From: a virus
IMG/VR virus record: IMGVR_UViG_3300042477_000298
Span: 1-45,879 of that record
DNA length: 45,879 bases
Strand: one strand, 5' to 3'
The position numbers and the translations under genes were made by a program. The notes beneath the pieces are model-generated. The model searched no databases. It was not told where the DNA came from and saw only the letters and a program-made list of their open reading frames with translations. Numbering within the stretch: position 1 is the first letter of the stretch; each line of letters begins with the position of its first letter. Shown here piece after piece: positions 32,574 through 39,656 of the stretch.

Positions 32574-32623
32574 TTGACACTCAACCTCACGTTGGCTATG
32601 CTATGTGTGTTGGCTGGGTGTCA
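32574..32623 (+). promoter_or_regulatory. Promoter enclosed by a 12-nt dyad
   Basis: -35 TTGACA 32574-32579, 17-nt spacer, -10 TATGCT 32597-32602. Arms 32575-32586 and 32612-32623 pair at 11 of 12 positions (one G-U). The 5' arm includes most of the -35 hexamer. Confidence 0.75.
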
Positions 32624-32640
32624 GCCTTTCTGGTGTTCCA

Positions 32641-33273
32641 ATGCTGTATGAACTGAATACGATTGATAAGCTTGAGAAAATTTTGGTTTCCCCTCGTCTG
32701 CGTGAATCGAGCAAGTCCTTTGTGGAATCTCTGCTCGCACAAGCAAAGAATCGTGATCTGTCCGAAAAGCAGATTACGTATGTTGATAAGTTTTGGGAGG
32801 AGTGTTATCCTCCGCAGGAAGTGGTGGATGCGGAGGAGTCTTGGAAAAACTCATTTACTCCCGAAATGAAAGAGAACTTGAAGATTACTGGTATGTATTA
32901 CGAGTATCACTATCCAAATTCTCGTATCGCAAAGTTTTACAAAGATCCTAACTGGATTCCCAGCAAGGATATTTATGAGAAGTCTTGCGAATCTCAATGG
33001 GCAAAAACTACTATCAAGAATTACAAGACACCATTTCGTTTTTCAGTTGGAGATCTCGTTGTTCTGCGAGATACACAGAAGAATCGTTCTGGTTTTGCTA
33101 AGGAATACAGGGAAAATCCCATTCTGATTCTTGAGCAGATGAAGCCAGTTTCAACCAACTTTGTAAATTACTACAAGGTTATTTGTACCGCTCTGATGGA
33201 AGATCAAAGGATTGTTGAAGTCAAAGAAGCGGATCTTAATGTTATTAAGAACAAGAAGGGTCAAAATGGCTAA
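32641..33273 (+). CDS. Hypothetical protein
   Basis: 210 residues from ATG 32641. An in-frame ATG at 32605 lies at or before the expected transcript start. Helical N-terminal half (TIDKLEKILVSPRLRESSKSF, KQITYVDKFWEE) and a C-terminal SH3-like segment FRFSVGDLVVLRDTQKNRSG also seen in the gene at 33468. No enzyme motif. Confidence 0.65.
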   Translation: MLYELNTIDKLEKILVSPRLRESSKSFVESLLAQAKNRDLSEKQITYVDKFWEECYPPQEVVDAEESWKNSFTPEMKENLKITGMYYEYHYPNSRIAKFYKDPNWIPSKDIYEKSCESQWAKTTIKNYKTPFRFSVGDLVVLRDTQKNRSGFAKEYRENPILILEQMKPVSTNFVNYYKVICTALMEDQRIVEVKEADLNVIKNKKGQNG

Positions 33274-33463
33274 GAAGCGATATGTAAAAGCAGAACAAGG
33301 CAGATATAATGTTTCCCTTTCAAGGGCAGAGGCAAGTTATGAAGCAAGCAGAACCGGAGAGTCATGTATGTATTGCGGAGAATACTATCCCAATGTCCGA
33401 AAGTCTCTTTCCGGAAGGTCTTTCACTTGCGACCCTTGTCTCACACGGGCATTCTGTCGTTAA
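33266..33463 (+). CDS. Small zinc-ribbon protein
   Basis: 65 residues. ESCMYCGEYY (C34, C37) and FTCDPCLTRAF (about C55, C58) form a CxxC...CxxC ribbon; the N terminus is basic. Starts within the end of the previous gene. The downstream frame overlaps most of it, so the neighbour must start late (33468). Confidence 0.65.
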   Translation: MAKKRYVKAEQGRYNVSLSRAEASYEASRTGESCMYCGEYYPNVRKSLSGRSFTCDPCLTRAFCR

Positions 33464-33467
33464 TAAG

Positions 33468-33716
33468 GTGAAGACTAGACTTATCAAACCAAAGTTTAAT
33501 GTTGGTGATATTGTTTATCTTTCCGCTTTTGTGACTGATATTAACTGGAAGATGGCAACTTATATTGGGAGACCCTTTGTAATTGTTCAGCTTCCAGTTG
33601 ACACACAAAAGTTCAAGACCTATACTCTAAGACTGCTGGATGACCCCTCCAATGAGGAATGTTGGTATGATCTAGCATTTCACGAAGACTTTCTTGTTAG
33701 AAGAGCAGAGGATTAA
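33468..33716 (+). CDS. SH3-like hypothetical protein (GTG start)
   Basis: 82 residues if begun at GTG 33468, four nt after the previous stop. A longer frame upstream has no gene-like composition and overlaps the zinc-ribbon gene. PKFNVGDIVYLSAF...IGRPFVIVQL resembles the C-terminal SH3-like segment at 33040-33080. Unknown function. Confidence 0.6.
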   Translation: MKTRLIKPKFNVGDIVYLSAFVTDINWKMATYIGRPFVIVQLPVDTQKFKTYTLRLLDDPSNEECWYDLAFHEDFLVRRAED

Positions 33717-33717
33717 A

Positions 33718-34473
33718 ATGCCTAATTGGTGTAATAACAAAGCAACATTCATTCCTGTAACTGATGAAGCAAAGGAACTGCTAAAGCAGTTTAAGGAGTA
33801 TCTGGATTCAGCACCAGAAGAACCAAAGTTCTTTGGTTGGTTTTATCCTATGCCAGAAGATCAAGCAGAAAACTGGTATAGATGGAACATTGATAATTGG
33901 GGAACCAAGTGGGATGTAAGTCTTAGCAAAGACAATGTCCATCCAGAAGAAGGTGTTATTGACTTCTACGAGGAGACTGCTTGGTCACCTCCGGTTGGGT
34001 TCTATAACTTTATGACCGAAAAAGGATTCTCCGTAGAGGCTTCTTATTATGAACCAGGAGCAGGTTTCGTTGGAACTTATTCCGATGGAGTTGATGATTG
34101 TGAAGATATTCCAAATGGCGATAAGGCATTCAATCTTCTAAGAAATCTAACTTATGATTCGGTCGATGTGTATTTGGAAAATGATCTTGATTTTTCTAGT
34201 CTGAAGAATGGTGATGTTATTGGAACAAACCGAGAAGGTAATAGCATTATTTATCTCAGTCATGAGTTTGTTCCTTGGAGTGAACTTAGAAAGAACAATC
34301 TAGGGATCTTTAACTCCGATGCCCGAGATTGGGATAGTGAACTTGATGAAGTTTGTAATACCGATGAGGATTTCTATTTGCTAGAGATTATCGAGGATAA
34401 TAGCAAGTGCGGATCTACGAGCGCAATTGTATATTCAAACCGTTTGAATACGATTAGTTATTATCCGGATTGA
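33718..34473 (+). CDS. Api92/YubB-like ferredoxin-fold protein
   Basis: 251 residues from ATG 33718. MPNWCNNKATF at the start, WYRWNIDNWGTKWDV, TAWSPPVGFYNFM and YEPGAGFVGTY are diagnostic of the Api92-like ferredoxin-like family found in phages and plasmids (YubB). The C-terminal ~100 residues (acidic) are extra to the core domain. Biochemical role unknown. Confidence 0.8.
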   Translation: MPNWCNNKATFIPVTDEAKELLKQFKEYLDSAPEEPKFFGWFYPMPEDQAENWYRWNIDNWGTKWDVSLSKDNVHPEEGVIDFYEETAWSPPVGFYNFMTEKGFSVEASYYEPGAGFVGTYSDGVDDCEDIPNGDKAFNLLRNLTYDSVDVYLENDLDFSSLKNGDVIGTNREGNSIIYLSHEFVPWSELRKNNLGIFNSDARDWDSELDEVCNTDEDFYLLEIIEDNSKCGSTSAIVYSNRLNTISYYPD

Positions 34474-34498
34474 CAGGAAATCTCAGGGGTGGTAGACT
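34470..34498 (+). promoter_or_regulatory. Sigma70-type promoter
   Basis: -35 TTGACA 34470-34475, 17-nt spacer GGAAATCTCAGGGGTGG, -10 TAGACT 34493-34498. The spacer is similar to that at 31272-31288. No convincing dyad. Confidence 0.75.
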
Positions 34499-34527
34499 TG
34501 TTCTATCAATGACCCAACGAGGACACA

Positions 34528-34794
34528 ATGAAGAAGCAAGCAGAACCACAATTTCAAATGGGCGATGTTGTTAGAGTTGTCATGCCAACAATGGCAGTTA
34601 ATCTAAAAGAGCCAGCGGAAGGCGAAAAGAAGCTTCAAATTGATGAGGTTCTGCTTGTTGGCGACGAAGGTATGGTTGTTGTTAATGTTGAATATGTTAA
34701 GAGATCAAATGAGTATTTGTACCAGGTGTTGACAGAGAACTCGCTAGAGACTAAGATGTTCAGCATCCCAGAGGATCAACTCACTCTATTTTAG
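34528..34794 (+). CDS. Small beta-rich hypothetical protein
   Basis: 88 residues. PQFQMGDVVRVVMP, LQIDEVLLVGDEGMVVVNVEYV, YLYQVLTEN suggest an SH3/KOW-like barrel. SD CGAGGAC before ATG. Unknown function; one of several such barrels in this region. Confidence 0.65.
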   Translation: MKKQAEPQFQMGDVVRVVMPTMAVNLKEPAEGEKKLQIDEVLLVGDEGMVVVNVEYVKRSNEYLYQVLTENSLETKMFSIPEDQLTLF

Positions 34795-34802
34795 GAGACA
34801 CA

Positions 34803-35006
34803 ATGAAGCGGTTTGTCGTAAATGTTATTGAACAGAAGATCACTCCATTTGTCGTTGAGGCAAATGATGAGTGGGAAGCAATGGTTAAGGCAAAAGACGG
34901 GGAAGGTTATGTTAGTGAAACCGGTTCCATTGATTTGCCAATTGATCCCATGTCGTGGGAAGTAACTGAATTTGATCACACTGAACTCTTTGCTGATTGG
35001 TTTTAA
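34803..35006 (+). CDS. Small hypothetical protein
   Basis: 67 residues, acidic: KRFVVNVIEQKITPFVVEAND, EWEAMVKAKDG, then Asp/Glu and Trp-rich end. SD AGGAGACA before ATG 34803. No family. Confidence 0.65.
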   Translation: MKRFVVNVIEQKITPFVVEANDEWEAMVKAKDGEGYVSETGSIDLPIDPMSWEVTEFDHTELFADWF

Positions 35007-35007
35007 T

Positions 35008-35226
35008 ATGAATACTGCTATTTGTCGTTTTTGTGGTGATGATTATTCGATCAAGCGATTTGAGCTTGGTTATATCTCTTGTCTTGATTGCGGTGGCAGA
35101 CAGGCAGAAGCAGAGAAAGCATTCAAGGCAAGATGTACCGCTCCCGCATATAACAAGGGAGCATACACTTATGTCGCCAGCACTGAACAAGTAAAAGGTA
35201 TTTTTAAGTGCGGTGATTATAAATAG
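35008..35226 (+). CDS. Small zinc-ribbon protein
   Basis: 72 residues from ATG 35008. CRFCGDDY (C6, C9) and CLDCGGRQAEAEKAF (about C26, C29) form a ribbon like a truncated DksA/TraR-type finger, but without the coiled coil of DksA. TAATATG junction with the previous gene. Confidence 0.65.
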   Translation: MNTAICRFCGDDYSIKRFELGYISCLDCGGRQAEAEKAFKARCTAPAYNKGAYTYVASTEQVKGIFKCGDYK

Positions 35227-35228
35227 GC

Positions 35229-35266
35229 TTGACACGCAAGCTCACTTCGCCTACAATGGTGGAGTG
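35229..35266 (+). promoter_or_regulatory. Promoter of tRNA-Ser with the -10 as hairpin loop
   Basis: -35 TTGACA 35229-35234, 17-nt spacer, -10 TACAAT 35252-35257. Flanking arms 35243-35251 and 35258-35266 pair over 9 bp (two G-U) and the loop is exactly the -10 hexamer. Confidence 0.8.
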
Positions 35267-35270
35267 TCGA

Positions 35271-35361
35271 GGGGAGATGGTCGAGTGGTTTATGGCAATC
35301 GCTTGGAAAGCGATCGAACGTGAATAGCGTTCCGGGGGTTCGAATCCCCCTCTTCCCGCCA
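35271..35361 (+). tRNA. tRNA-Ser (GGA)
   Basis: Acceptor GGGGAGA/TCTTCCC, anticodon arm ATCGC-TTGGAAA-GCGAT, long variable arm (AACGTGAATAGCGTT), T arm GGGGG-TTCGAAT-CCCCC, encoded CCA. The class II shape fits serine; it reads UCC/UCU. Confidence 0.95.
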
Positions 35362-35385
35362 ACTACTTTGTTATTGAGGATTATT

Positions 35386-35676
35386 ATGGAACCGAGAGAC
35401 ATTGTATACAAAATTCTTGTTGAAGAGGAAACTGGTAATAAGACTTATTTCCTCAACGACGAACCATGGACTTTCGTTGATCCCGCCCATGTTAAGATCG
35501 GAGATATTATTTATTTCGATCCAAATGGTTTGAATCGTTGGGGGATTGTCTCAAGCATTCGTGAAGCAGACTTTATTTATTATGATGTAGTTTTTCCAAA
35601 TACCTTCCGCAAGGAAGAGATTGCTATGTTCCAAGTCTACAAAGTGGGGGATTCAGATGATGGTTCTAATTCTTAA
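35386..35676 (+). CDS. Small hypothetical protein
   Basis: 96 residues from ATG 35386, 24 nt after the tRNA. A longer frame runs back through the tRNA and is rejected. Beta-rich with VKIGDIIYFDPNGLNRWGIVSSI, another SH3-like barrel. Overlaps the next gene. Confidence 0.65.
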   Translation: MEPRDIVYKILVEEETGNKTYFLNDEPWTFVDPAHVKIGDIIYFDPNGLNRWGIVSSIREADFIYYDVVFPNTFRKEEIAMFQVYKVGDSDDGSNS

Positions 35677-35911
35677 GAAACTTAATCCAAGGCAGATCGT
35701 TGTTCGGCAAGATGATAAGTTCTATCTTGTTTCTGAATCCAGCGAGCATATTCAACCAGTCGAGACTATGATCTTTGAATGCGATGAAGCAGGAAGAGTT
35801 GAAAATTGGAATGAAGTTGGTGGAGCAGTTGGTTATTCTTTGGAATCACTTATGCCAATGATAATGGAACACGGCGTCCACTACAAAGATTGGGACGATT
35901 TCCCGTGGTAA
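35657..35911 (+). CDS. Small hypothetical protein
   Basis: 84 residues from ATG 35657. ILKKLNPRQIVVRQDDKFYLVSES, ETMIFECDEAGRVENWNEVGG: beta-sheet-rich with a conserved-looking Trp-rich end (HYKDWDDFPW). Overlaps its neighbour by 20 nt. Unknown. Confidence 0.6.
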   Translation: MMVLILKKLNPRQIVVRQDDKFYLVSESSEHIQPVETMIFECDEAGRVENWNEVGGAVGYSLESLMPMIMEHGVHYKDWDDFPW

Positions 35912-35913
35912 AA

Positions 35914-36069
35914 ATGCGAATCGTTATTTTGTGGAGCGACGATAAAGAAGATGCCGATGTTGTCGTAAGCCTTTCAAATACGAAAGTAAGTGGAAGTGCT
36001 TTGCTTCCAAAGAAATTGGTTGGTAGTTGGATTGTTCACCTAATCAAAAAGTATCGGAGGATCAAATGA
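35914..36069 (+). CDS. Micro-ORF, 51 residues
   Basis: ATG 35914 to TGA 36067-36069, coupled on both sides (2-nt gap upstream, ATGA overlap downstream). Sequence RIVILWSDDKEDADVVVSLSN then SGSALLPKKLVGSWIVHLIKKYRR: short strands and a basic end. Kept because it exactly fills the space and overlaps the next start. Confidence 0.55.
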   Translation: MRIVILWSDDKEDADVVVSLSNTKVSGSALLPKKLVGSWIVHLIKKYRRIK

Positions 36070-36527
36070 AGAAGATGAAAAACATGGTTTTTCGAATGAA
36101 TCTGATTCGTAAGATCAAGAGACTTACCATTTACAATCCACTTTTTATGTTCCTCAAAAACATTTGGCTCTTCCGTAAAGAGTTGTGGAACTTCCGAACT
36201 TTTGATTACAAGTATAACATGGATCTTTTCTGCCGTTCTCTGGAGCATACCAGAGACTTTATGGCAAGTTCCGATGCTGTTTGTGAATCTTCAAACCAAA
36301 CGGCAGAAGAGATTGATGATTTCCTGAATGCGATTGATAATTTCAACAACCATGTTGGAGTTGGAATTGATGAACTTGGTTATGATTTCTCTCCGCTGTG
36401 GTCTGAATCCGAAGAGGGCAGAATAAAAGATAAAATCCTGCTTGACAGAGTTCAGCAGATCGAGGAAGATAGTTGGGAGAGAGCGATGGATCTGTTGAAG
36501 AATCGCATGAGACACTGGTGGGATTAA
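36066..36527 (+). CDS. Hypothetical helical protein
   Basis: 153 residues from ATG 36066 with SD CGGAGG upstream. A basic N-terminal region (KKMKNMVFRMNLIRKIKRL) is followed by an amphipathic, mildly hydrophobic segment, then acidic helices. No motif. Last gene before the tRNA group. Confidence 0.65.
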   Translation: MKKMKNMVFRMNLIRKIKRLTIYNPLFMFLKNIWLFRKELWNFRTFDYKYNMDLFCRSLEHTRDFMASSDAVCESSNQTAEEIDDFLNAIDNFNNHVGVGIDELGYDFSPLWSESEEGRIKDKILLDRVQQIEEDSWERAMDLLKNRMRHWWD

Positions 36528-36558
36528 CTTAAAATATGATCCTACTTATGGTAGGATC
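36524..36558 (+). promoter_or_regulatory. Probable promoter of tRNA-Gly-Pro-Ala with 8-bp dyad
   Basis: TTAACT 36524-36529, 17-nt spacer, TATGGT 36547-36552; the -10 is weak. Perfect 8-bp arms GATCCTAC/GTAGGATC (36538-36545/36551-36558) bracket it. The first tRNA starts at 36566. Confidence 0.55.
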
Positions 36559-36565
36559 GTTGTAT

Positions 36566-36637
36566 GCGGGTATAACTCAGGGGTAGAGTGTCAGCCTTCC
36601 AAGCTGTTCGTCATGGGTTCGAATCCCATTACCCGCT
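36566..36637 (+). tRNA. tRNA-Gly (TCC)
   Basis: Acceptor GCGGGTA/TACCCGC, anticodon loop CTTCCAA on a TCAGC/GCTGT stem, T arm ATGGG-TTCGAAT-CCCAT. CCA is not encoded (CTG follows). Reads GGA. Confidence 0.92.
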
Positions 36638-36647
36638 CTGAGACAAT

Positions 36648-36724
36648 CGGTGTTTAGCGCAGTCTGGTAGCGCATCTGCTTTGGGAGCAGAGGGTCGTGG
36701 GTTCAAATCCCCCAACACCGACCA
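36648..36724 (+). tRNA. tRNA-Pro (TGG)
   Basis: Acceptor CGGTGTT/AACACCG with the C1-G72 pair typical of bacterial tRNA-Pro, anticodon arm TCTGC-TTTGGGA-GCAGA, encoded CCA. Reads CCA. Confidence 0.95.
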
Positions 36725-36732
36725 ATCATTAC

Positions 36733-36806
36733 GGGCGGTTAGTTAAACGGGATAACATCGGCTTTGCAAGCCGAGATCGAGGGTTCGATTCCCTCACTGT
36801 CCACCA
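36733..36806 (+). tRNA. tRNA-Ala (TGC)
   Basis: Acceptor GGGCGGT/ACTGTCC includes G3-U70, the alanine identity pair. Anticodon arm TCGGC-TTTGCAA-GCCGA, T arm GAGGG-TTCGATT-CCCTC, encoded CCA. Reads GCA. Confidence 0.94.
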
Positions 36807-36830
36807 ACAATAAACAACCAAGAGTTCGTT

Positions 36831-37187
36831 ATGATTTTAGATATTAGTGAAATCTATGTCATTCTACAGGGATTTGATCCAATCATAGATCCCGTGAGCA
36901 ATACACAAGACCTCTATTTTGATTATGATGAAGCAATCTTTGAATGCGAAAGAAAAAACTTTCTTGAGAAAGAAAAATCAGGCGATAGTATTTCCAAAAG
37001 TTATTTGTATTATGTTCGCTCTTTAAAAGAAGCAATCGAATCTACGATTGAGAAAGCAAAAGAGGATGAACAAGAAGATTGTTACAATAGAGGTTGGAAA
37101 GACGGAAGAGATAGCGGATACGAAGAAGGATATGATGCCGGATACGATGAAGGAATCGAACAAGGACGAAGTGAAGGAGAAAGATGA
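36831..37187 (+). CDS. Hypothetical acidic protein with Gly/Tyr-rich repeat end
   Basis: 118 residues. The C-terminal 35 residues repeat a GxxxG-like unit: GWKDGRDSGYEEGYDAGYDEGIEQGRSEGE, with Gly every 4 residues and Asp/Glu/Tyr between. Such repeats may form an acidic extended or coiled structure. N-terminal part alpha/beta, unknown. Ends with ATGA overlap to the next gene. Confidence 0.65.
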   Translation: MILDISEIYVILQGFDPIIDPVSNTQDLYFDYDEAIFECERKNFLEKEKSGDSISKSYLYYVRSLKEAIESTIEKAKEDEQEDCYNRGWKDGRDSGYEEGYDAGYDEGIEQGRSEGER

Positions 37188-37567
37188 GCATTTTAATTGA
37201 AAACATCAAGTTTATTTCGCCATACACTCGGGATGTATTAAAGTCTCATTATCCAGAGTTCTGTAAGGCAGATCTATTTGAAGAGTTGGAAAAGATTTGT
37301 AGAGAAGCGGTTATGTCGAGATACAATCGTGTTAATTTTGCTCAACAAGAGGCAAAGGAAAGAATGCCTTCTGCTGAAAATGTAATCTTCCGCATTGAGC
37401 ATTATTACGAATACTCCTTGATCAAGGGTTCCAAGATGCGATTTACCAAGAAGGAACTTGATCAGGCGATGGAAACCCTGAATCCAGAAGAACAAGAAAA
37501 GGTTCTTAAGTGGATGAATGATAATGGCGGGTTTGACAAGTATATTCATGTAGGGTACAATGCCTAA
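37184..37567 (+). CDS. Hypothetical protein
   Basis: 127 residues, helical (DLFEELEKICREAVMSRYNRVNFAQQEAKERM; KKELDQAMETLNPEEQEKVLKWMNDNGG). No recognised domain. Overlaps both neighbours by a few bases. Confidence 0.65.
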   Translation: MSILIENIKFISPYTRDVLKSHYPEFCKADLFEELEKICREAVMSRYNRVNFAQQEAKERMPSAENVIFRIEHYYEYSLIKGSKMRFTKKELDQAMETLNPEEQEKVLKWMNDNGGFDKYIHVGYNA

Positions 37568-37910
37568 GCTGATGGACACAGAGCAGTTGGAGAAGATTAG
37601 AAAAGAGTTTGAAGATGCCCGTATTGCTTACGACAATGCCTCAGAAACTCTTTGGAACTCTTTACCCTACGACGATCAGTTGAAAGTGTTTCACGCGGTT
37701 GTAAAGCGAATTTGTAAGGCTGAAATCGAAGAACGAGGCTCATACCGATATGCTTTATACGATGTGTTCGGTTTCGAATCAGATGCTTATGTAATTGGAA
37801 TGGACTGCGGTTATTTGGATCTTCATAATGCTCTTTATGACGCAGGGGTTTACGCCAAACTGAAAAAGGAAGGAAAGCTTCCAGAGGATAAGAAAGATGT
37901 TGGACTTTAA
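37560..37910 (+). CDS. Hypothetical protein
   Basis: 116 residues, helical and charged: QLEKIRKEFEDARIAYDNASETLWNSL, then DQLKVFHAVVKRICKAEIEERG and a Gly/Asp/Tyr-rich middle. Unknown. Overlaps the previous stop and the next start. Confidence 0.65.
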   Translation: MPKLMDTEQLEKIRKEFEDARIAYDNASETLWNSLPYDDQLKVFHAVVKRICKAEIEERGSYRYALYDVFGFESDAYVIGMDCGYLDLHNALYDAGVYAKLKKEGKLPEDKKDVGL

Positions 37911-38181
37911 GGTAAGAGAACTGGTTTCAAGACTCGAAGCAGAAACTGATGGTATTCTTGTAACTTGTGTTGAAAATCGTAAGTGGGATCGTAAAGCAAA
38001 AAAGTATAATCAGGAAACTGATTGGCGAGTAACCGCTGAGTTTATTGATGATTCGAATTATTCCAGCATTGATCTTTGTGTTGCCTCAGAAGAAGAAGCA
38101 AGAGCGGTTGCTTCAAATGCTGTTGCTTTCCTAAAAACAATGCGACCAGTTCTATTAATTGAGAAAGAAGATAAAGAATAG
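37897..38181 (+). CDS. Small hypothetical protein
   Basis: 94 residues. A likely alpha/beta fold: ELVSRLEAETDGILVTCVENRKWD, WRVTAEFIDDSNYSSIDLCV, then a helix with EEARAVASNAVAFL. No family assignment. Last gene before the tRNA-Ile promoter. Confidence 0.65.
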   Translation: MLDFKVRELVSRLEAETDGILVTCVENRKWDRKAKKYNQETDWRVTAEFIDDSNYSSIDLCVASEEEARAVASNAVAFLKTMRPVLLIEKEDKE

Positions 38182-38184
38182 TGT

Positions 38185-38219
38185 TTGACAAGCGAACGGA
38201 GACACGCTATACTGTCTCC
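38185..38219 (+). promoter_or_regulatory. Promoter of the tRNA-Ile / structured RNA / tRNA-Ser unit
   Basis: -35 TTGACA 38185-38190, 17-nt spacer, -10 TATACT 38208-38213. Perfect 7-bp arms GGAGACA/TGTCTCC (38198-38204/38213-38219) surround the -10. Expected start about 38220, six nt before the tRNA. Confidence 0.85.
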
Positions 38220-38225
38220 AACAAC

Positions 38226-38303
38226 GCGCCTGTGGCACGACTGGTTAATGGCATTCGTCTTATAAGGGATGGTATGTTGGTTCAAATCCAACCGGGCGCA
38301 CCA
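38226..38303 (+). tRNA. tRNA-Ile (TAT), irregular anticodon stem
   Basis: Acceptor GCGCCTG/CGGGCGC, T arm GTTGG-TTCAAAT-CCAAC and encoded CCA are canonical. The anticodon loop CTTATAA gives TAT, reading AUA without lysidine modification. The assigned anticodon stem TTCGT/GGGAT has two mismatches, so it may be partly degenerate or fold differently. Confidence 0.75.
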
Positions 38304-38503
38304 GATCTATAATAAGTAATTCTTCTAGTGTAAGAAAGGATAAAATAATTAACCAGGTCGTGTAGTACTTAAATAACCCTGTCAAAGGGGACAGATGCTA
38401 CAACCTTTAGGGGGAAGTGGTCCCGAAGCAAAAAGAACAGGCACATTAGTTCCGTAGAATACGAAATATGGTCAATTCGTGTGCTGAACTCTTATTATAG
38501 ATC
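38304..38503 (+). ncRNA. Unassigned structured RNA between tRNA-Ile and tRNA-Ser
   Basis: No ORF. A perfect 13-bp closing stem (38304-38316/38491-38503) begins at the base after the tRNA-Ile CCA and ends 5 nt before tRNA-Ser. Inside, AGGT-CG-TGTAG (38355-38365) pairs with CTACAACCT (38398-38406), 9 bp with a 2-nt bulge. Within that, CTGTC/GACAG (38379-38383/38390-38394) competes with CCCT/AGGG. GCACA (about 38441-38445) can pair with TGTGC near 38480. Processing of the two tRNAs would release a ~205-nt RNA. It does not match RNase P, 6S or group I motifs that I can recall. Confidence 0.6.
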
Positions 38504-38508
38504 AATCT

Positions 38509-38599
38509 GGAAACATACCCAAGAGGCTGAAGGGGGCGGTTTGCTAAACCGCTAGGGGGCGAAAGTCCCGCACAGGTTCAAATCCTGTTGTTTCCGCCA
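38509..38599 (+). tRNA. tRNA-Ser (GCT)
   Basis: Acceptor GGAAACA/TGTTTCC, anticodon arm GCGGT-TTGCTAA-ACCGC, long variable arm GGGGGCGAAAGTCCC, T arm ACAGG-TTCAAAT-CCTGT, encoded CCA. Reads AGC/AGU. Confidence 0.95.
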
Positions 38600-38610
38600 A
38601 GGAGAAGGAA

Positions 38611-39444
38611 ATGAGAAAAATATTTACATCTTTAATATTATCGCTGGGCTTGGTTGCTTCGAGAGCAGATGCTCTTTCAATCGAAGATAAGATTTATAAG
38701 CCGACAGCGGAAGATGTAAAGAAGGCAGACAAGAGTTTTGCTCTGCCGATTTGGACAAAGGTTGCAATCATCAAAGGTAATGACGAATTAGATCCCCGTC
38801 ACGCGAATAAAGTGAGAGCAACCTTTCTCGCTCATCATGAGAACAAAGATGCCAAAAAGCATTATGTTGTCATTTGGAATCATGGAATGAATGGTTTCAG
38901 AAACTTCTCCTCCAATACTTATCCATTCCTAAAATGGTTATATGAAAACAAAAAGAGTTTCACTTGGATTGCTCCAGAACTTCCTTGGAGCAAGAATGTA
39001 AACGGAATTGATGGAAGAACATCTTGGAGCAAAAAAGATAGTTTCAAGATATTTGTTAAATCAGCGATGGATGCAACTCCACTTATGACAACTGGTATTC
39101 AGCCGAATAAAGAACTTGTCTTTGTCGTTGCTGGACATTCTCGTGGAGGCAAGTCAATTCGTGATGCTGCTAAACATGGTGGACTCTGTGATATTTTACC
39201 AAACTGGGTTCTCTGGTCTGATTCTAGTTATAGCAAATGGTTAGATACAGCTTGGGATGCTTGCTTGGGGAATAGCCCTGTTCGTATGGAAGTATTCTAC
39301 ATGAGGGGAACTGAAACTCAGGCATCAGCAAAAAGAATGCAAGCAAAAGGAAATCCACTTGTTGAATTTTACCCCTTGACTTCCCCTTGGTATCATGGTA
39401 AGATTGGATCATCAGTGATAATGATGTCAGAGGCTTTTAGATGA
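38611..39444 (+). CDS. Exported alpha/beta hydrolase
   Basis: 277 residues. Signal peptide RKIFTSLILSLGLVASRADA (cleavage near A21). Alpha/beta-hydrolase features: oxyanion HGMNG (91-95), nucleophile elbow GHSRGG (175-180, S177), and candidate acid D204 (LWSDSS) and base H262 (WYHGKI). Exported serine hydrolases are unusual in phage genomes; possible roles are cutting envelope lipid or ester bonds for lysis, or altering the cell surface. The start follows SD AAGGAGAAGG, 12 nt after tRNA-Ser, so it shares that transcript. Confidence 0.82.
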   Translation: MRKIFTSLILSLGLVASRADALSIEDKIYKPTAEDVKKADKSFALPIWTKVAIIKGNDELDPRHANKVRATFLAHHENKDAKKHYVVIWNHGMNGFRNFSSNTYPFLKWLYENKKSFTWIAPELPWSKNVNGIDGRTSWSKKDSFKIFVKSAMDATPLMTTGIQPNKELVFVVAGHSRGGKSIRDAAKHGGLCDILPNWVLWSDSSYSKWLDTAWDACLGNSPVRMEVFYMRGTETQASAKRMQAKGNPLVEFYPLTSPWYHGKIGSSVIMMSEAFR

Positions 39445-39656
39445 AGAATCCATTTACACAACATCCACAATCAGTAGGCGAAACATATATTGAACACTTG
39501 CTGATTGCTTGGAAAGGAACTTACAGGCTTGGTGTTTCAGCAATAATCTTCTTCTTTCACGCAGTCTTTCCATTCCTTCCAATCCCAAAACCTTTCGACT
39601 TGACTTCTACATCGGATTGGCTAAACTCTATTAGGAACAACAGGGAGAAGAAATGA
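39441..39656 (+). CDS. DUF6356 family small membrane protein
   Basis: 71 residues. KNPFTQHPQSVGETYIEHLLIAW at the start and SAIIFFFHAVFPFLP (one membrane segment, about 35-50) match a short bacterial family (DUF6356 as I recall it) of unknown function. ATGA overlap with the hydrolase gene: probably its membrane partner or a co-acquired host gene. Confidence 0.75.
   Translation: MKNPFTQHPQSVGETYIEHLLIAWKGTYRLGVSAIIFFFHAVFPFLPIPKPFDLTSTSDWLNSIRNNREKK

Noticed and set aside
33309-33467. N-terminal extension of the 33468 gene
   Set aside because: Overlaps the zinc-ribbon gene in another frame; only the part after 33468 looks protein-like.
38304-38503. Group I intron, RNase P RNA or 6S RNA
   Set aside because: No recognisable P7/guanosine site or exon-interrupted tRNA, no RNase P conserved core, and a multibranched layout unlike the 6S bubble.
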